The translations under genes were made by a program, and so were the position numbers. From positions 15,964,776 through 16,028,775 of the forward strand of contig JACBWW010000020.1 in NCBI GenBank assembly GCA_020086605.1: a DNA stretch of 64,000 nucleotides, written 5' to 3'. This document shows positions 24,099 to 37,865 of this stretch, one piece after another; the first letter of the stretch is position 1, and each line of letters starts with the position of its first letter. The DNA is from Lanius collurio. Lineage: Eukaryota > Chordata > Aves > Passeriformes > Laniidae. The notes under the pieces are model-generated. The model had not been told where the DNA came from. It searched no databases and saw only the letters and a program-made list of their open reading frames with translations.

Positions 24099-26714
24099 GA
24101 CATGCACAGAACAGTAACAATTTGGAAATTACTAGTCTTCTAAAAGACAATTGCATGGTGATCTAATAACCCAAGCAGAATTTGCAGTCTCTAGAGAAGC
24201 CTTGACGAATCAGAAAACATGGGATTAATCCAGCAATTGCTGCAATATTTGGCCCAGTTTCAATACTGAGTCCTGTGTACTCCTTAACGTAAATATTTCT
24301 GGATAATGATCAAGTTTGGTATGCACATATCGTTTAATATGCTGAAGAATGAAAATATTATTTAAAGTCCTTATCTTGATTAGTCTTATTTACAGCTACA
24401 CAGAGACTAGTCATTTTAAATATAAACTGGCAGGTCTTTGGCAATCTTACCATAACTGATTTGGTATCAGTGGCAGGCACAGAAGCAGGTTATAACATAT
24501 TAGGGTGTGATTCTGCTCTCCAGGGCATTAATAGAAAAACTCTTGAAAATGGATTTTGATGAAAGAAAGAAAATCTGACATATTTTTATTTCTGTGGTTG
24601 GCTTCCTCACACTTAAAATCCACATTTCAGTAAATTCCGCTGCACAGAAATACTAACATTAAGAACTGCAAGGCACTAAAAGAAATAAAAATCTGATTAA
24701 CATCTTCAGCTATTGCTGGTTCTTGTTACTATTCTTTCCTAAGCTTCATCCCTTCAGTTGTTCCTGGATAACTGTTTCTGTGGCCACACAATAAGCTGTA
24801 TTCAGGTACTGAGCCAAGTTAAAAACAACTGTAGGATATTTTGCTGTATCATTCATAGGCACACATGCTAAGAATGATGGTAGATCTCAGGCCTGAGGCA
24901 AAATAAAGGAATTGGTAATACAATTGTGAGAGATTGCTGGGGCAGGGAGGATAAGTACAAGGACAAAATGAAACATGATGAAATTATGGGAAGAAGAAAA
25001 TCAAGGTTACTCTTTATTTCAACAGCTCTGAAATCAAACAAGTTGAAGGGATGAGCTCACACACCAGCCTTTGTGAGTTCTAATTGTCTTTAATTCTTCT
25101 CATGGTTTTCTAACAATAAAGACTTTTACAGAATATAAGTGTCAGAAAAAGAAGTTTCTACAGCAGAGCAAACACACACACCCAGGATTACGGTTTTCTA
25201 GAGCAACTGTTCTTGTGAAATCTTTCTCAGTACCCTCTCACAGTACTCCAACATGGAGAGCAGCACAGTCACTGACAGAGTTTTATGAGACAAACTCATA
25301 AAACCTTCAATATTACTTCTTGATTCATGGATTTATAAACAAATTGGCTGCTAATGTTTCACTTACACACAATCAAGAAAATTATGTATTTTTATGTTTT
25401 ATTGTTTGGTTTTCATCTCTAAATTTCAAGTTCATTTGAAAGTTTGAATTTTCTATTTTGTCCCTAGATGGGGGCTTAAATCTGAAGTTTGCTTCTTTGC
25501 ATAATAAAATCTGAAAAGAAAGCAAGATTATTTTAGATTTTTGTGGTTATTTCACTTGAGAAAATTGTAGTGAATCCACATAGCAACGTTTAAGGATGGC
25601 ACCTCAATTCCATGTAACAGTAACCCTCAAAGCAGAGCTAGCTGCATTACCTCCCACCTAGTTTTTAGCTGAAATGCATGTAGTGTTTTCTTGAAGCAGG
25701 CTCCTGTGTATAAGATGCAAAATTAACCTGTAAAAGGATAGGACCCACAGTCTGAGAAACACCTAACATCTTAAAGGAGGAAAAAGGTCTCAGAGGTGAA
25801 CCTGGAAAAAGGCATAGCAGCTCAATTTCCCTGAGGTCAGAGCCTGAATAATGGTTGCAGCTGTTTAGACAAGATTAAGGCCTCGTATTAACTGTCTGAA
25901 CTGCGGGTCGATGCCCACTCGTCTGCCTTGAGTATTCAGGGACTCAGTACAAGGATTTACAGATACACTCTTACACTCATGGATACTCCATTTGCTGTCA
26001 TGAAGCTGGCGATTACAGATGAGCCACAAGAGGAATGCCCTTTCCAAGAGACTGAAAAAAGCCTGGGTTACACAATGAAAAGGAAAAATATGGAGATACT
26101 AAATGGATTGCCTGCAGCATGGAAGAAAAATCTGTTTAAAGGCTATGAGAACAGAAAAGTGTCAAAACCAAATTAAAAGAAAAAGCTGGACCAGAATCTC
26201 TTCTGTCGGTCCATACTGATTTTTTCTCTAAGAATTACATCAAATTAATAGCTGCCAAGTCTCATGGCAACAGGAAAGAGACGGCTGGAGTTATATTGGC
26301 AACACATCTTAGAACACATCTGATATCCAAGAGTGCCATACTTAACAAAGAGCTCACACACAGAACTCTGAAGGCTGTTCAGACAGAGAGAGGAAATATA
26401 AATTCCTGATTCCAGTGAAAGTGGAACTGGGAACATATCCAAATATATCATTAGATTAAAAAGACTCTTCTTATCCATCCAAAAATGAGTAAAGGAAGCA
26501 GCAGGTGCTGTTGAATTTCACATCTACATCAAATGCTGTTATTTAACATCTCTTTCAGGCCTAGAAATGCTGTTCAGACAATGTGGCCAAAGTCTGTTGA
26601 TATCCTTAAGGATGGACACATATGGTCTCTACAATGCAAGTTAGAATTTTTAGTCAGTGTAATAATTTATTTTGTAGACAAAACTCAGATAAATTATTTT
26701 GACCAAAATAAGGA

Positions 26715-27362
26715 GTCATGTCTGAGTCAGCAGTGCCCTGGCAGCCAGGAGGGCCAACCCCGTCCTGGGGGGCATCAGGCACAGCATCACCAGCTGGGCA
26801 AGGGAGGGGATTGTCCCGCTCTGCTCTGCACTGAGGCGGCCTCACTCGAGTGCTGGGGGCAGTTCTGGGTGCCAAAATGTAAGAAAGCCATTAAACTATT
26901 AGAGAGCATCCAAAGGAGGGCAATGGAGATGGTGAAGGGTCTAGAGGGGAACAGTATGAGGAGAGGCTGAGGACATTTTGTCAGTTCAGTGTAGAGAAGA
27001 GGAGACTGAGAGGAGACCTCTCAGTCCGCAACTTCCTCATGAGAGGAAGTGGAAGGGCAGACACTGACGCTTGAAGTTTGTGACCAGTGACAGGACTCAA
27101 GGAAACAGCATGGAGCTGAGTCAGGGGAGGTTTGTGGTGGGTATCAGGAAAAGGTCATTGCCCCAGAGGGTGGTTGGGCACTGGAACAGGCTCTCCAGGG
27201 AAATGATCACAGCACCAGCCTGACAGAGCTCAAGAAACTTTTGGACAATTCTCCTAGGCACCTGGTGTGACTCTTCGGGATGGTCCTGCGCAGGACCAGA
27301 AGTTGGACTTTCATGATCCTCGTGGGTACCTTCCAGTCTAGGATATTGTGTGATTCTATGAA
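26715..27362 (+). mobile_element. CR1-type LINE, ORF2 tail plus 3' end
   Basis: Plus-strand CR1. It begins in the ORF2 tail (CAGTGCCCTGGCAGCCAGGA, GAGGGCCAACCCCGTCCTGG). It continues through GGCAATGGAGATGGTGAAGG and the TGGTTGGGCACTGGAACAGG region to GTGTGATTCTATGAAAC at the 3' end. A 145-codon frame overlapping its start is partly unrelated flank and is not a gene. Confidence 0.9.
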
Positions 27363-28666
27363 ACAGCAAGAAAAAAATTCAGAAATCCACTCTAACTCCT
27401 CAGTCACTTTCTTTGACAGCACAATATATCCCAAGTTGGGCTTATAATACCATAACAATCAGAAACTCCTAAAGTATACAGTGTACAGCAGAAGCATAAA
27501 TTTTGCAATATAGCATTGAAATTATTGCCACAAAAAAAATCTATCAAAAATTTTCAGTGTGTTTTGCACAATGTTTATAATCAGTTGGGATGATCTATCC
27601 TGACTAAAGCAATCAGCCCTTTCAGATTTCTCTTACTGATCCCATCACTTGATCCAAAGATGCAAAGTAAAAATGGGAGAGAGGCACTAAATTCATTAGA
27701 GCTTTAGTTCAGCTAAATCAGTTTTAATAAGTATTATTAAGAATATTGCTACAATTATGAGCTATTTTTAGTCTTGTACTGTCTGCCAAAATGACTCCTG
27801 AATGAAGTCAAATTTCTGAAAATGCTTGCCTAGATTTTATTATGCAAATGATAAACACACTGTTTATTTAGTTTACTCTATAGAAATGTCCTTAAAAAAA
27901 CAAAACGAAACAAACTCTTAAAATGCCTGAAAATCCAGATTACAAGATCTTTTGATTTTAGCACACAAAATTCACACTTGGGAAGAGAAGCTGTCACAGT
28001 GAAACAGAAGTCCTCTATATCACACACCAGTATTTCAATCACAGCACTGCTACAGGAATTCTGGACTAACTGGAAGTAAATCATACACTGCACAGCTGCT
28101 CTAACTATTTGTATCATCATGATAATAAAGGCACCCAAAACAATGTTGTACCTAAAGAACTGTCTCCCATTTCCACAGGTGACTGTGAAAGGTACCCTTA
28201 ATTTCATGCAGTTTTGCAGAACTCATGTTTCCCTGTGCACTTCAGAGCATTGCCAAAAGGAAGACCTCAAGAGTCAGCCCAAGTTAAAACTTTCTGAGCT
28301 ACATCTTGTCAGGAATCCTAAAGAATCCCAGACACACCTCTCACTTATTGACATTCAAGGATCCTCTCTGTCAAGCAGAAAATCATTGTAATCCATTATC
28401 ACCCTACTTCTAGTTCACATTAAAAATGTTTCACAAATACTTAAATCTGGCAAAAGCAAATGCCATCAATTTAAAGAAGCTGTTCTACCCCCCATCAGCT
28501 TGCTCCTGAACCTCTCCCCACCTCTCTTCCCTACTTCTTTGTGCCAGTGCAGCACTTCATGCTGTTGCACAATGGATAACATCAGTCACTACTAATTTAA
28601 TTCAGATCAGTTTCCAAATCCAATTGTCATGGAGCTGAAAGAATACTCGTGACAGGACATGGAAAA

Positions 28667-29176
28667 TGTTGCGGTGGCTAAGTCCTCTTTACACCCCCCA
28701 AGTTACCCTAAAAGTGGTCTCTCCTTACAACACCGTGCTAGAAAGTCCTCCCTTTGTCTAGATTCTGCTGCTCACTGGCCTGCTCCCCCCTCCAATCGCT
28801 TTTCCCATTGGCCCCTGTTATGTCACCCAACCTTACCTCTGCCCCCCAGCCCTCAGACTATTGGTTTTGGATGCTCTGCCCGCCTTTGGGTGCTTTAGGG
28901 ATGAAACGGGCGCGGGATTTTGGCTTGGTTATTCTCTCTTGCCACTGTTCTCTTCGGGTTGTTGCCATTAAACGCCTCGGAATCGCAAGCAGAGAACCCC
29001 TCTGGCCTCTTTGTCCCCGGTTGGCGCACAGACTGTGTGTGAGCGGCTGTTCACAGCCACCTGCCAGGGTGACACCGTGTGCCCGTGTGGGTGCTGGCAG
29101 AGCACTGCCTGAGCGTGGCCACGAGGGACCCTGTAGGGACAGACGTGGCATCAACCCACCGAAGCCCTCCTCCATA
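28667..29176 (+). mobile_element. Solo LTR with 6-bp target duplication, TG...TA ends
   Basis: A GC-rich block starting TGTTGCGGTGGCTAAGTC and ending CTCCTCCATA, flanked on both sides by the identical 6-mer GGAAAA (28661-28666 and 29177-29182). It contains a CTCAGACTATTGG box and an ATTAAA (28967-28972), then a CpG-rich U5-like tail. The start, the ATTGG box and parts of the tail match the LTR at 15386-15964. Different flanking duplications show two separate insertions rather than one provirus. The element is antisense to CORIN. Confidence 0.78.
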
Positions 29177-29247
29177 GGAAAAGACATGGGTGAGATGGGA
29201 TAATACTGATTCTTTCAGCACCACTAGCATTTTAAATAGCATTATCT

Positions 29248-29445
29248 ATCATGACACAGTAGTCTGGAACATATTCTCCAGAAGGCTTGTGAAACCTCCG
29301 TCCTTAGAGATACTCAAATCTCAATTGAGAATGTCCCTGAGAAATTTCAGTTATCTTTAATGCTGGTCCTGATCCCAGACAGAAGAGTTCCAGGAATTTC
29401 TTTCCTCCCAATCTGCATAATCTTGTGATTCCAGTTTGACTGCCC
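29248..29445 (+). mobile_element. Diverged CR1-like 3' fragment
   Basis: Weak similarity to CR1 3' non-coding sequence: AGGCTTGTGAAACCTCCGTC, CTTAGAGATACTCAAA, then TCTGCATAATCTTGTGATTC. It starts 71 bases after the LTR at 28667-29176. It is old or of a divergent subfamily, and the boundaries are approximate. Confidence 0.5.
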
Positions 29446-32359
29446 TGCTCAACCTGTGAGCCTGGTGCTTGCCACTGGGGTCTCCAATAGTGCAACAATA
29501 ACTTTTGACAGAAGAGACAGGCATGAGAGAGGTAAGAATGTCTCACTAACTGAATTCTCATTAGGTTTTGAGTGCAGGTGGTTTATAAGTTATTTGCTAA
29601 AAAGATGGGTACTAAAAGAAGTTAAACATGAGCAGAAAAGTATAGGAATTATTGGAGAATTCTTTAACCACACTTCAATAAAAAAAAGAATTTTGTTTAC
29701 TAATTGCTGCACAGGAGGGTGTACTCATATCTAGTAAAATAGTTCTATCTACCAAACTAAGATAAAATGTTACTTCCTCTGTATGTTTCTGGTTGTGAGC
29801 CCGGGTACACCACTCCCAACAAGAAACGATCAGTGTTAATACTCCCAAAAGGTTTATGAAAATGCAAGATTTTACCAAAAGTTCCTATCCTACAATTATT
29901 GCAATTTGTTAAATTAAATAAATTTTATTTTGCAAAAAAGCATGTTTTTCTAGAAGATAGATTAAATTAGCAAACAAACATTAGCAAAAAGCCATGCTAG
30001 TTTTAAGAATAGTTGTAAGCAATTATTTCAGCTGCAAAAAATGCGTGTGCAGGAGAATAACTTATGATCTCTAGTTGGCATACAAACTTAGGAACCATAA
30101 ACCACATCTTGTAATAGATAATACACAGAGCAAATCATTGCAATAGGACTGAAGGTAATCAATCAATAACATATGCATTAATAAAATAACCCGCCCTCCT
30201 GCTTTTCCTTTCTGCCTCGTTCCCTTAACTTCTCTGAGTGGCATTGTGAAATACAGTTTTAAGTAGATATTCCCATGCCCAGATTGTCCTCAAAAATGTT
30301 TCTCTATCTGATAACCTTTTAGCTCTGGTGCATCCATAATTCCCCCCAACACATGCTTTGTAATTAGATCAGTGGAAAGGGAGAAACACTCCATGAAGTT
30401 TTGATGCTGCCTGCCGTGGCAAATGCTAGCTTCACATGCATTGGACCACACACATAATTCTGGCCAATGTAGAATGCCATTGCCTATATTTCTATATTAC
30501 TTTTCTAGCTTTTAAGTTTTAATTAATTTCTTAGGCCATCCCTTCTTTCTGTACACTGACTTACTTACAAATTATACATACCAGTAATTTTAAACAGTTT
30601 GTGGGCAGGGAAGGGGCAGTTCTCGGAATGTGGAAAACACATTCTCTCCAGCATCCTATTTCCCTGTCCTTTTCCCCTATACTTTGCCCCTGGTTTGTCC
30701 TTCCTGACACTGCACCTGTGTAAAAGAATTGGCATCACAGAGTTAATTTCAGGCCCTGTTCCTGTAAGGACCTGTAGCTAGATCCAGTGCTGCCCCTAGC
30801 TATTGGGACCCTTTAGGCCAACACACTGCAGCTGAGCCATGACAGTTACAGAGATGCTTTCAGAGACTCCCATGATTTTTCTGATGTTTAAGGTAGAAAC
30901 TGGGGATCAGTTCTGTAGGCACAGACACAGATACATAGACTTTATAAACAGAAGTTCCCCTAAGGTAAAGACATTTTATCTTCTAATTCCCTTATCTCCC
31001 TCTTCTAGCAGCCATGAGGAAGAGCTTACTACTTATTAGAGCAACTTCCCAAATAAATTTCAAGTTTCAGTGCTGAAATACTTGAGCACTGTTGGTAATT
31101 ACAGAGTGCTTTTTCATAAGCAACCTATTTTTTTTCTTTCTGTTTTTGCCCAGGGTATTATTTAGGCATCCAAAAAAAAAAAAAAGAGTTAAATAGTGCT
31201 TTTTTTTTCTTCTTTTTTTCCCCCTCAAAAATTATACATATCTGGAGAAAGGGTCCTCTAAAATACATTTGTCAACTTTAAATATAGGCATTTTGGCCCA
31301 TGCCACATCCTTAATGATGTTCTCCCTAGCATTCCTTGCAAAAGCAAACTTTGTCACATTTATATGGTCTAGTCTTGGGAGCAAGTAGTAATGGCTCCTA
31401 AGGTGCTGAGTATGACACGTTGACTTCATGGTCTGAGTTCTGAGGGACTGTACTCTAAACTATAATCTTCTCATTAGGACATTGTTTTCTGCCCTATGAA
31501 TAACAGTTAGATAACTATATAACTCATTAACTATGAAATTATTTATCAATAATACAGGCTGCACTGTGAAGAAAGGTATATCTCTACAAATGCTATTTGG
31601 TGACCATTGTTTCTTCAAGTTTCTTCATTTATTTCTTGGCAACATGGTCCACTCCAATTCTTCAGAGAAATGTCAGCATTCCTTTTTTTGAGGTCAGATG
31701 TAAACCAGCTGTTTCCCAACTAAAGGTCTCACTCATGTCTCATGAAGAACATGTTATACTCATAGGACAGCAGAAAAAAATATTTTGGTTTTTGAAAAAT
31801 TGTCTTTCCTTAGAGCAGGAATTGGGGCTTGAGGATTTGTTTTCTTCTTGTTCCTTTTTCTGTGCATATATTTCATCACTTTCTGGATCTGCATATTGTA
31901 GATTTTCTGTGATCCATGTATCTATTTATTACTTACTCAATTTTCCATTTCAAGTCACCCTTATTTTATTCATTGTCTCCTTATATTTAGAAATTCATGT
32001 CTGTTCAGTAGACTCGTTGAAATGTGTTTTCAGTCATGACTTTGCATATGAAATCTGTACTGCACATAAACTCTTTCAAAAGTACACAGGAACTGTCTCG
32101 TGCTATTTTATAGATACCTTAAACAGAGGTATCCCTACCCAGTGTATTACACCTCTCAACCATTTCACTTTCTTGTTGCTATAAATTAGTTCTAATCCAC
32201 CTTGAAGTAGTGTGCTATCAATTTGATGGTAGACTGGAGCTGACACTGAGTATTTACATCGTGCAGGAAAGACAAAATGTTTCTCAGAGCATGTTGACTA
32301 TCTGCCATTAGCAACTCTATCCTCAACATTTTACTTACCAAAAAATTACACCATAATAT

Positions 32360-32377
32360 CATTATTATTATTATTAC
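32360..32377. repeat. (ATT)n microsatellite
   Basis: Six ATT/ATA-type trinucleotides in a row, intronic. Confidence 0.8.
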
Positions 32378-35300
32378 TATTGGTTAAATTACAGTTACTG
32401 GAAGGTTATTAACTGGTAGAAAGGACAAAATAAAAGAAAAAATTAATAATTTGTTTTGCTGTTCTGGGCTTTTTCAAGCAACACAGATGCTGTGTATTCC
32501 TCAGCTTTTCTGCTAAACAGGAAAATATCAATTCCCTTAGGAGGATGCTTTAAATCAACAATGACAAGACAAAATAAAAATAACTGGCAGATAGAGAATA
32601 CTATTTGTGTGAGCAAGCATTTGCAACTTTATCCCACTCTATAATTTTTGCGTTCCTTTTGACAGGATTTGACTATACATGTTTTTCATTAGCTGGATCT
32701 CCAAGGCTGTTTGGTTCAAGTCACAATTGCATTTAAGTGAACAATACCCAAATTTAAAAACTGAGGACTGCATTATGACTCCGTTATATCCAAAGACAAA
32801 TTTTACAGCAGTGTGGGTTTTTCTACAAAATCAGTCTGCTGGATTCTGAAGGGCTGCAAGCCAAGTCATGGCAACATTTAAAACAAAGGACATGTGATTT
32901 CAAATGTTCTATGTATATATCACTTCACTCACTGAACATCATCTATGCTTTATTTTGAATTGAAGTTTCTAATCTCCTGTATCTCCTCAACAAGCAACCA
33001 TTGCCAAAACTACATCTAGAATAGGCTTTGTGAGTCATATTAAATTCCTTAGGCTAAAGAGGCACCATCTAAAAGCAAGTGTACTAAGAGGATAAAGCAG
33101 CTCCCACAAGATGTGAAAGGCCGGACTGCAAACTCAGAAAACAACTGGTAGCCACTTTATAAGCATCTGAAAGAAGCCTCCACTACATGTGCTTGGGTCA
33201 TGGCAAGAACTACACTGGATGGAGTCATGAGAAGAACATAAAGAGACAACACAATGGGTGGTAGGAGAAAATTGTCCCACTTTTTTCCTTGGAGACCTGG
33301 TAAGTGATTGTCACCACTTCAGTAGTTTAATTTTTAGAAGTAAATACCACCAATTTCAATTAAAGCATTTCTGAGAGCTGTGTGAGAGAGGATTCTAAAT
33401 GTCGTTCCAGGTGGGATTCTCAATACCTTTGCTTTAAAAATGACTCTGAAGCTAACTTCACAAATGTGTAAAATTTAAAGATTTCTTAAAATTTGCAGAA
33501 TGGCAAAGTTCCCTGGGCAGCCATAATTTGACATCTCCCCATGGGTGCATTATGAAAAGATAGTGTAAAAGCTGGGTCACACACTACCTATGAGACTGTT
33601 CACTCAAAGGTCCCAGCAGCCGCTCTTTTGTCTTGGCATATTTACCTGCTTTTGTTGTCAAAAGTAAGTACATTAAAACAAAATTGAAGCATGCCAGTGG
33701 AGGATTGCCTATACAAAGTCATACATATCCATACATCATTCATACAGAGTTAAACCCATTATGGATTTTGCATAGTAGATATTGACTCAAATGCATACTG
33801 ATAGCTTCCTGTTCAAAGCCTGAAAACAAAAATTCTCATTAGCTTTGTAAACAACAACTATGTGATCAGTCAACTTCTCCTAAATACTTCAAAAGCCTCA
33901 ATTAACTCTATAAAATAGTTTTTTAATAACATATTATTATTTTAATAAGTTTAACTGTTATAACTGTGATAAAATATAGTTAATTTCACTGTCAGCAGGG
34001 TAAAGAACATGGATAAGTTTCAAGTGAAGTTCACGAAAGCAGGAACAAGAAAATAACCACATCACTGGTTTCATTCATGGATTATAGTAAAGATGACAGA
34101 CAGATATCTCTTACTCTTTGAAGATTGATTCTTTTCCATTTTCTAACAGGACATGAATGAAATTGTTTTAAGCTGTTGACAGCTTTTAATAAAAGACACC
34201 ACCATTCTGGATTTGGTTTTTTGGACCTAATATTTCATCCTACTTTATGTCTACAATGAAAATTGCACTATTTGGTTTTATCCTTTTTATTATTTAGAGA
34301 AAAAAGATTAAGAAAATCAACCAGACAAAAACACAGAATAGAATTTGCCACTATGAGCCATAACAGCAGCTCTTCAAAAATATTTGACTACACACAAACT
34401 ATTCACAGCTTCTTAGAATCTATTTGGTGTTAACCTAATTTTCATTAATTAATTTCTCCCATTCCAAACATAGCATGTTGACCTATTCTGACCTCTTTAA
34501 CTTTCTATAAGCCTTAACCTGGCTACTGTTGTGTGTAGCATAGCTACTACAGCACTTGTTACATATAGACTTTTACATGACAAACTTTTTGTAGGAAAGA
34601 ATTTGAAAATCAAAGAAGCCTTTTCCTTTCATTGTATTATTTTGCCCTTCAGAATTAATCTGAGGGGGGAAAAAAAGGTTTAATTATGGCAGAGAGTTTT
34701 GCTATACAGTCACTGTGCAATAGATCACAAATGGATAAATAAGTGAAATTAATTTTCAGACTTTAATCAAGATGAAAAATAGTGTTGTCCCTAAAGATAC
34801 AGGCTATAAGTGTTACAGATTAGTTCTCTGCTCTACTGCAAATTTCTTGCTCAGTCTCTGCTTCCCCAGCCATTAATGTGACAGTGTAACTTTCTCTTCC
34901 TATCCTTTACTTGTTTTCTTTGTGTGAGCTATAAACTTTCAGAGGCAGGAGGTGGCTCCTTAGTGCATGTTTGTACAGCATCCAGCATAAAAAGCCATGA
35001 TCTCAGATGGACTCTTTGAGCCCTAACTGAAGACAAGCCACTTCACAACTCTATTTTCAAAGACACCTGACATGAAAAAAAGCATAATGAGTAAAAAGAT
35101 ACAGAAATGCAAGGTGCATTGGAATTTCAGTTTGGGGGCATATCACACTTAATAATTTGCATTGCCCTAATACTGTTTACTAGGTGGAGCCTAAATTAAG
35201 TTTGATCTCCAAAGATATGAGACTGAGGAACTCTCAGTGGAAGGCATTTCCTCAACTTTCTCGAATATACTTTTTAAAAGAGGATTAATATAAGTACTCA

Positions 35301-35618
35301 AGCTATTTTATCTGTTTTAAAAGCATCATGACATCACAGGGTCATGAGAATCCATAAGCTTCAAATTTATTCCCAGCAAAAAAAGTCAAAATAAGCCATA
35401 TACATAGGATCCTATATAGCCTTCAGGATCTTATATAGCCTGCCTATTTTTCTAAATCTTTTGGTGAAATTTGAATATTTCACAGAGTGCAAGAAGTATT
35501 AGAAAGCATTAGTCAGAGTCTGTTTGCATTATGCAGTTATAGGCTGATGCACTATGAACTTCTCTAATGATTTTGAATCTTTAAATTTAACATTAATTTT
35601 GGCTTTAAAATACATCTT

Positions 35619-35631
35619 CCCCCCCCCCCCC
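35619..35631. repeat. C13 homopolymer
   Basis: Thirteen consecutive C, with CGGCCC following. It is in the Frizzled-splitting intron; length errors are likely in assemblies here. Confidence 0.9.
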
Positions 35632-37811
35632 GGCCCTTTTGAAATCTGAAGACATTGCAGACTAACTTTTATTGTCTTCTTGCATTGTGGAATGCAGTGC
35701 ATGTGAGTTGTTATAAATAAACATCCACTGTATTGTAGTAACTGACCTTTGGCCCACTGTTAGTGTCTTACAGTGCTAAGGGAGAATTCACTGGATTAAA
35801 TCATTAACCATAACCAACAGTTCTGAGGACAGGGCTTTCTTAGAACAGATAAAGTGCCAGTGCTGCATGTGGTGGGCAGAGGATACTGACTATTACTACC
35901 CCAAAGGACAAAGTTACTACTGGGAATGTTTTAGAAGTCATTAGCTCAGCACATGTAGTTTAAGGTGTTCTTCCACCACTGGTATTACTTTTCAGAACTG
36001 AGTCATGTTTTCTTAGCAGTGATGATGGACTGTGTTAGGAAAGGGTTTTTTAAGGCTGATTTTGAAGTCATATTGGAAAGATCTCATCCATCCACTCAAG
36101 AAGGAGGAAGCTGCATAACACCTTTAAATAAGCAGTCCCTTAGTACACAAAGCAAGCAAAAAAGCCTTACTGCACTTCAACTTTCCATGTTCCACTTTCA
36201 GAGAGGTTTTAGTTGTACTTTCAAGTTTTATCTGTACTGCAAAGTAGTTTATAGATACTGTTATATATTTTCTTAAAAGAACAGGGCTAGCTGATTTTAT
36301 ATCCAGTTGCTGAAATTAAATACAGCTTTTAAAAGTAATATATTTCTACTGTCACACATGATTTCACTGCAATAAGAAATAGAAGAACATTTCTGAAGAG
36401 CAACAGTACTGTGGTAATATCCAGAAATCCCTGTACCTAACTACACAAACATTGAATAGGCTCTCTGCCTAGAAATTTAATCTCCTTCAAGTGTTAATGA
36501 AAACAATGTTTATAAATATATGAAAGACAAATGGGAAACAGACATCAGTTTAAATATCAGAGAAAAGCTGTGTAATGACATCCCACTGAATGCCAAAGAT
36601 CAGTGCTTGTAACTCTCCCTCTTGTTCCTTCTTGTAACGCACTGTTATAATTATTGCTCCCATGGATGCAAGCTGCCAACAGACTCTCAACAATACCTAA
36701 GAATAGACATCTAGGCATCACAGGAGTTTCATCTCTTCCATACTCTGTAAACAACATTTGTCAAATTAAGTTTTACATACATTAACAAAGCAACTGAAAC
36801 GATTGCTTCGCAAAGCAAAGAGGGATCAACAAATGAAAAATTATGACCCCATATACTCTGATGCTGGAATTAAACAGCTGTAACTGATGGGAGGAAGCAA
36901 TGATGATGTCAGTAACAGCTGTTCACAACATAAGTGGATGTTTTGTCATACTGTAAGTTAAAGACAACAGTAGTCCCCCAAAAAAGCACTACAGCATATG
37001 GACATATCCCCATATCACCAGAGGTTCCCCAGTGACTCTTCTACTTCAGTATGTTTCTGCTTACCAGATTCCCCTGTTCAAGAGACCTAACACAGGCCTG
37101 TCTCTTTCATTTTTGGTATCTGCACTCAGCATACACGAAGTAGCTTCCCCCTACTATGTCATGTGCTTTTTGCTAGATCTCACTGACAGGAGTTATGGGG
37201 GGAAGGCAGAGAAGGGGCTGGGTTGAGAAGAGAAGGGGTTAAGTAACTTTTTGCAAATCTGATGCTCTTTAAAATAAATTTTTCTTGACTTTGAAATATG
37301 TTTGTTTGCCTGCAATAATTTGATGCTATAAGAAAGACAGTAATCACAAAAATCACTTAGTTGCCCACAGAAAAAAAAAAAGGTATTTTTGTTTAAAGAA
37401 GAAACCAGAAGTTAAATTAAGACAACTGAGGTTTAGCAAACTAGACTTAACTAAAGAGCACACTGTCAATCCACTGTTATGGTTCTTCCTGTGGTTGCCT
37501 CTCTGACTGCAGTCAATGTATTTTCAGTGACATCCATGGCACACTCTGGAGACATAATTACTAAAACTGAAGTCAGATGCTAACATAATCTTACATCATT
37601 TGCAGTCTCACATTGGACTTTCTTCCCCACCAGTCTGCAGGGGCCAGAATATTTTCCACCAAAAAAAAGATTTAAAAATACAAAGAGAGGAATCACTGTG
37701 ACCTCCAGGACATGAAACAGGACATCGAAATCCAGTTCCACCTTTGACATTATGAATTAATGGGAGAGGGTTGCTGCTGTGGAAAAGAAGAAAAAGTAAA
37801 AAGAGGAAGGA

Positions 37812-37865
37812 CAAAAACCAAACCAAACCAAACCAACCAAACAAAAAAAAACCCAAAACAACACC
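37812..37865. repeat. (CCAAA)n-like simple repeat
   Basis: ACCAAACCAAACCAAACCAA followed by related A/C-rich sequence. The minus strand is G/T-rich and gives a spurious open frame (37608-37898). Confidence 0.85.

Noticed and set aside
15386..29176. One provirus bounded by the two related LTRs
   Set aside because: The two LTRs have different flanking 6-mers, differ in length and sequence, and the space between them contains a CORIN exon and unrelated repeats.
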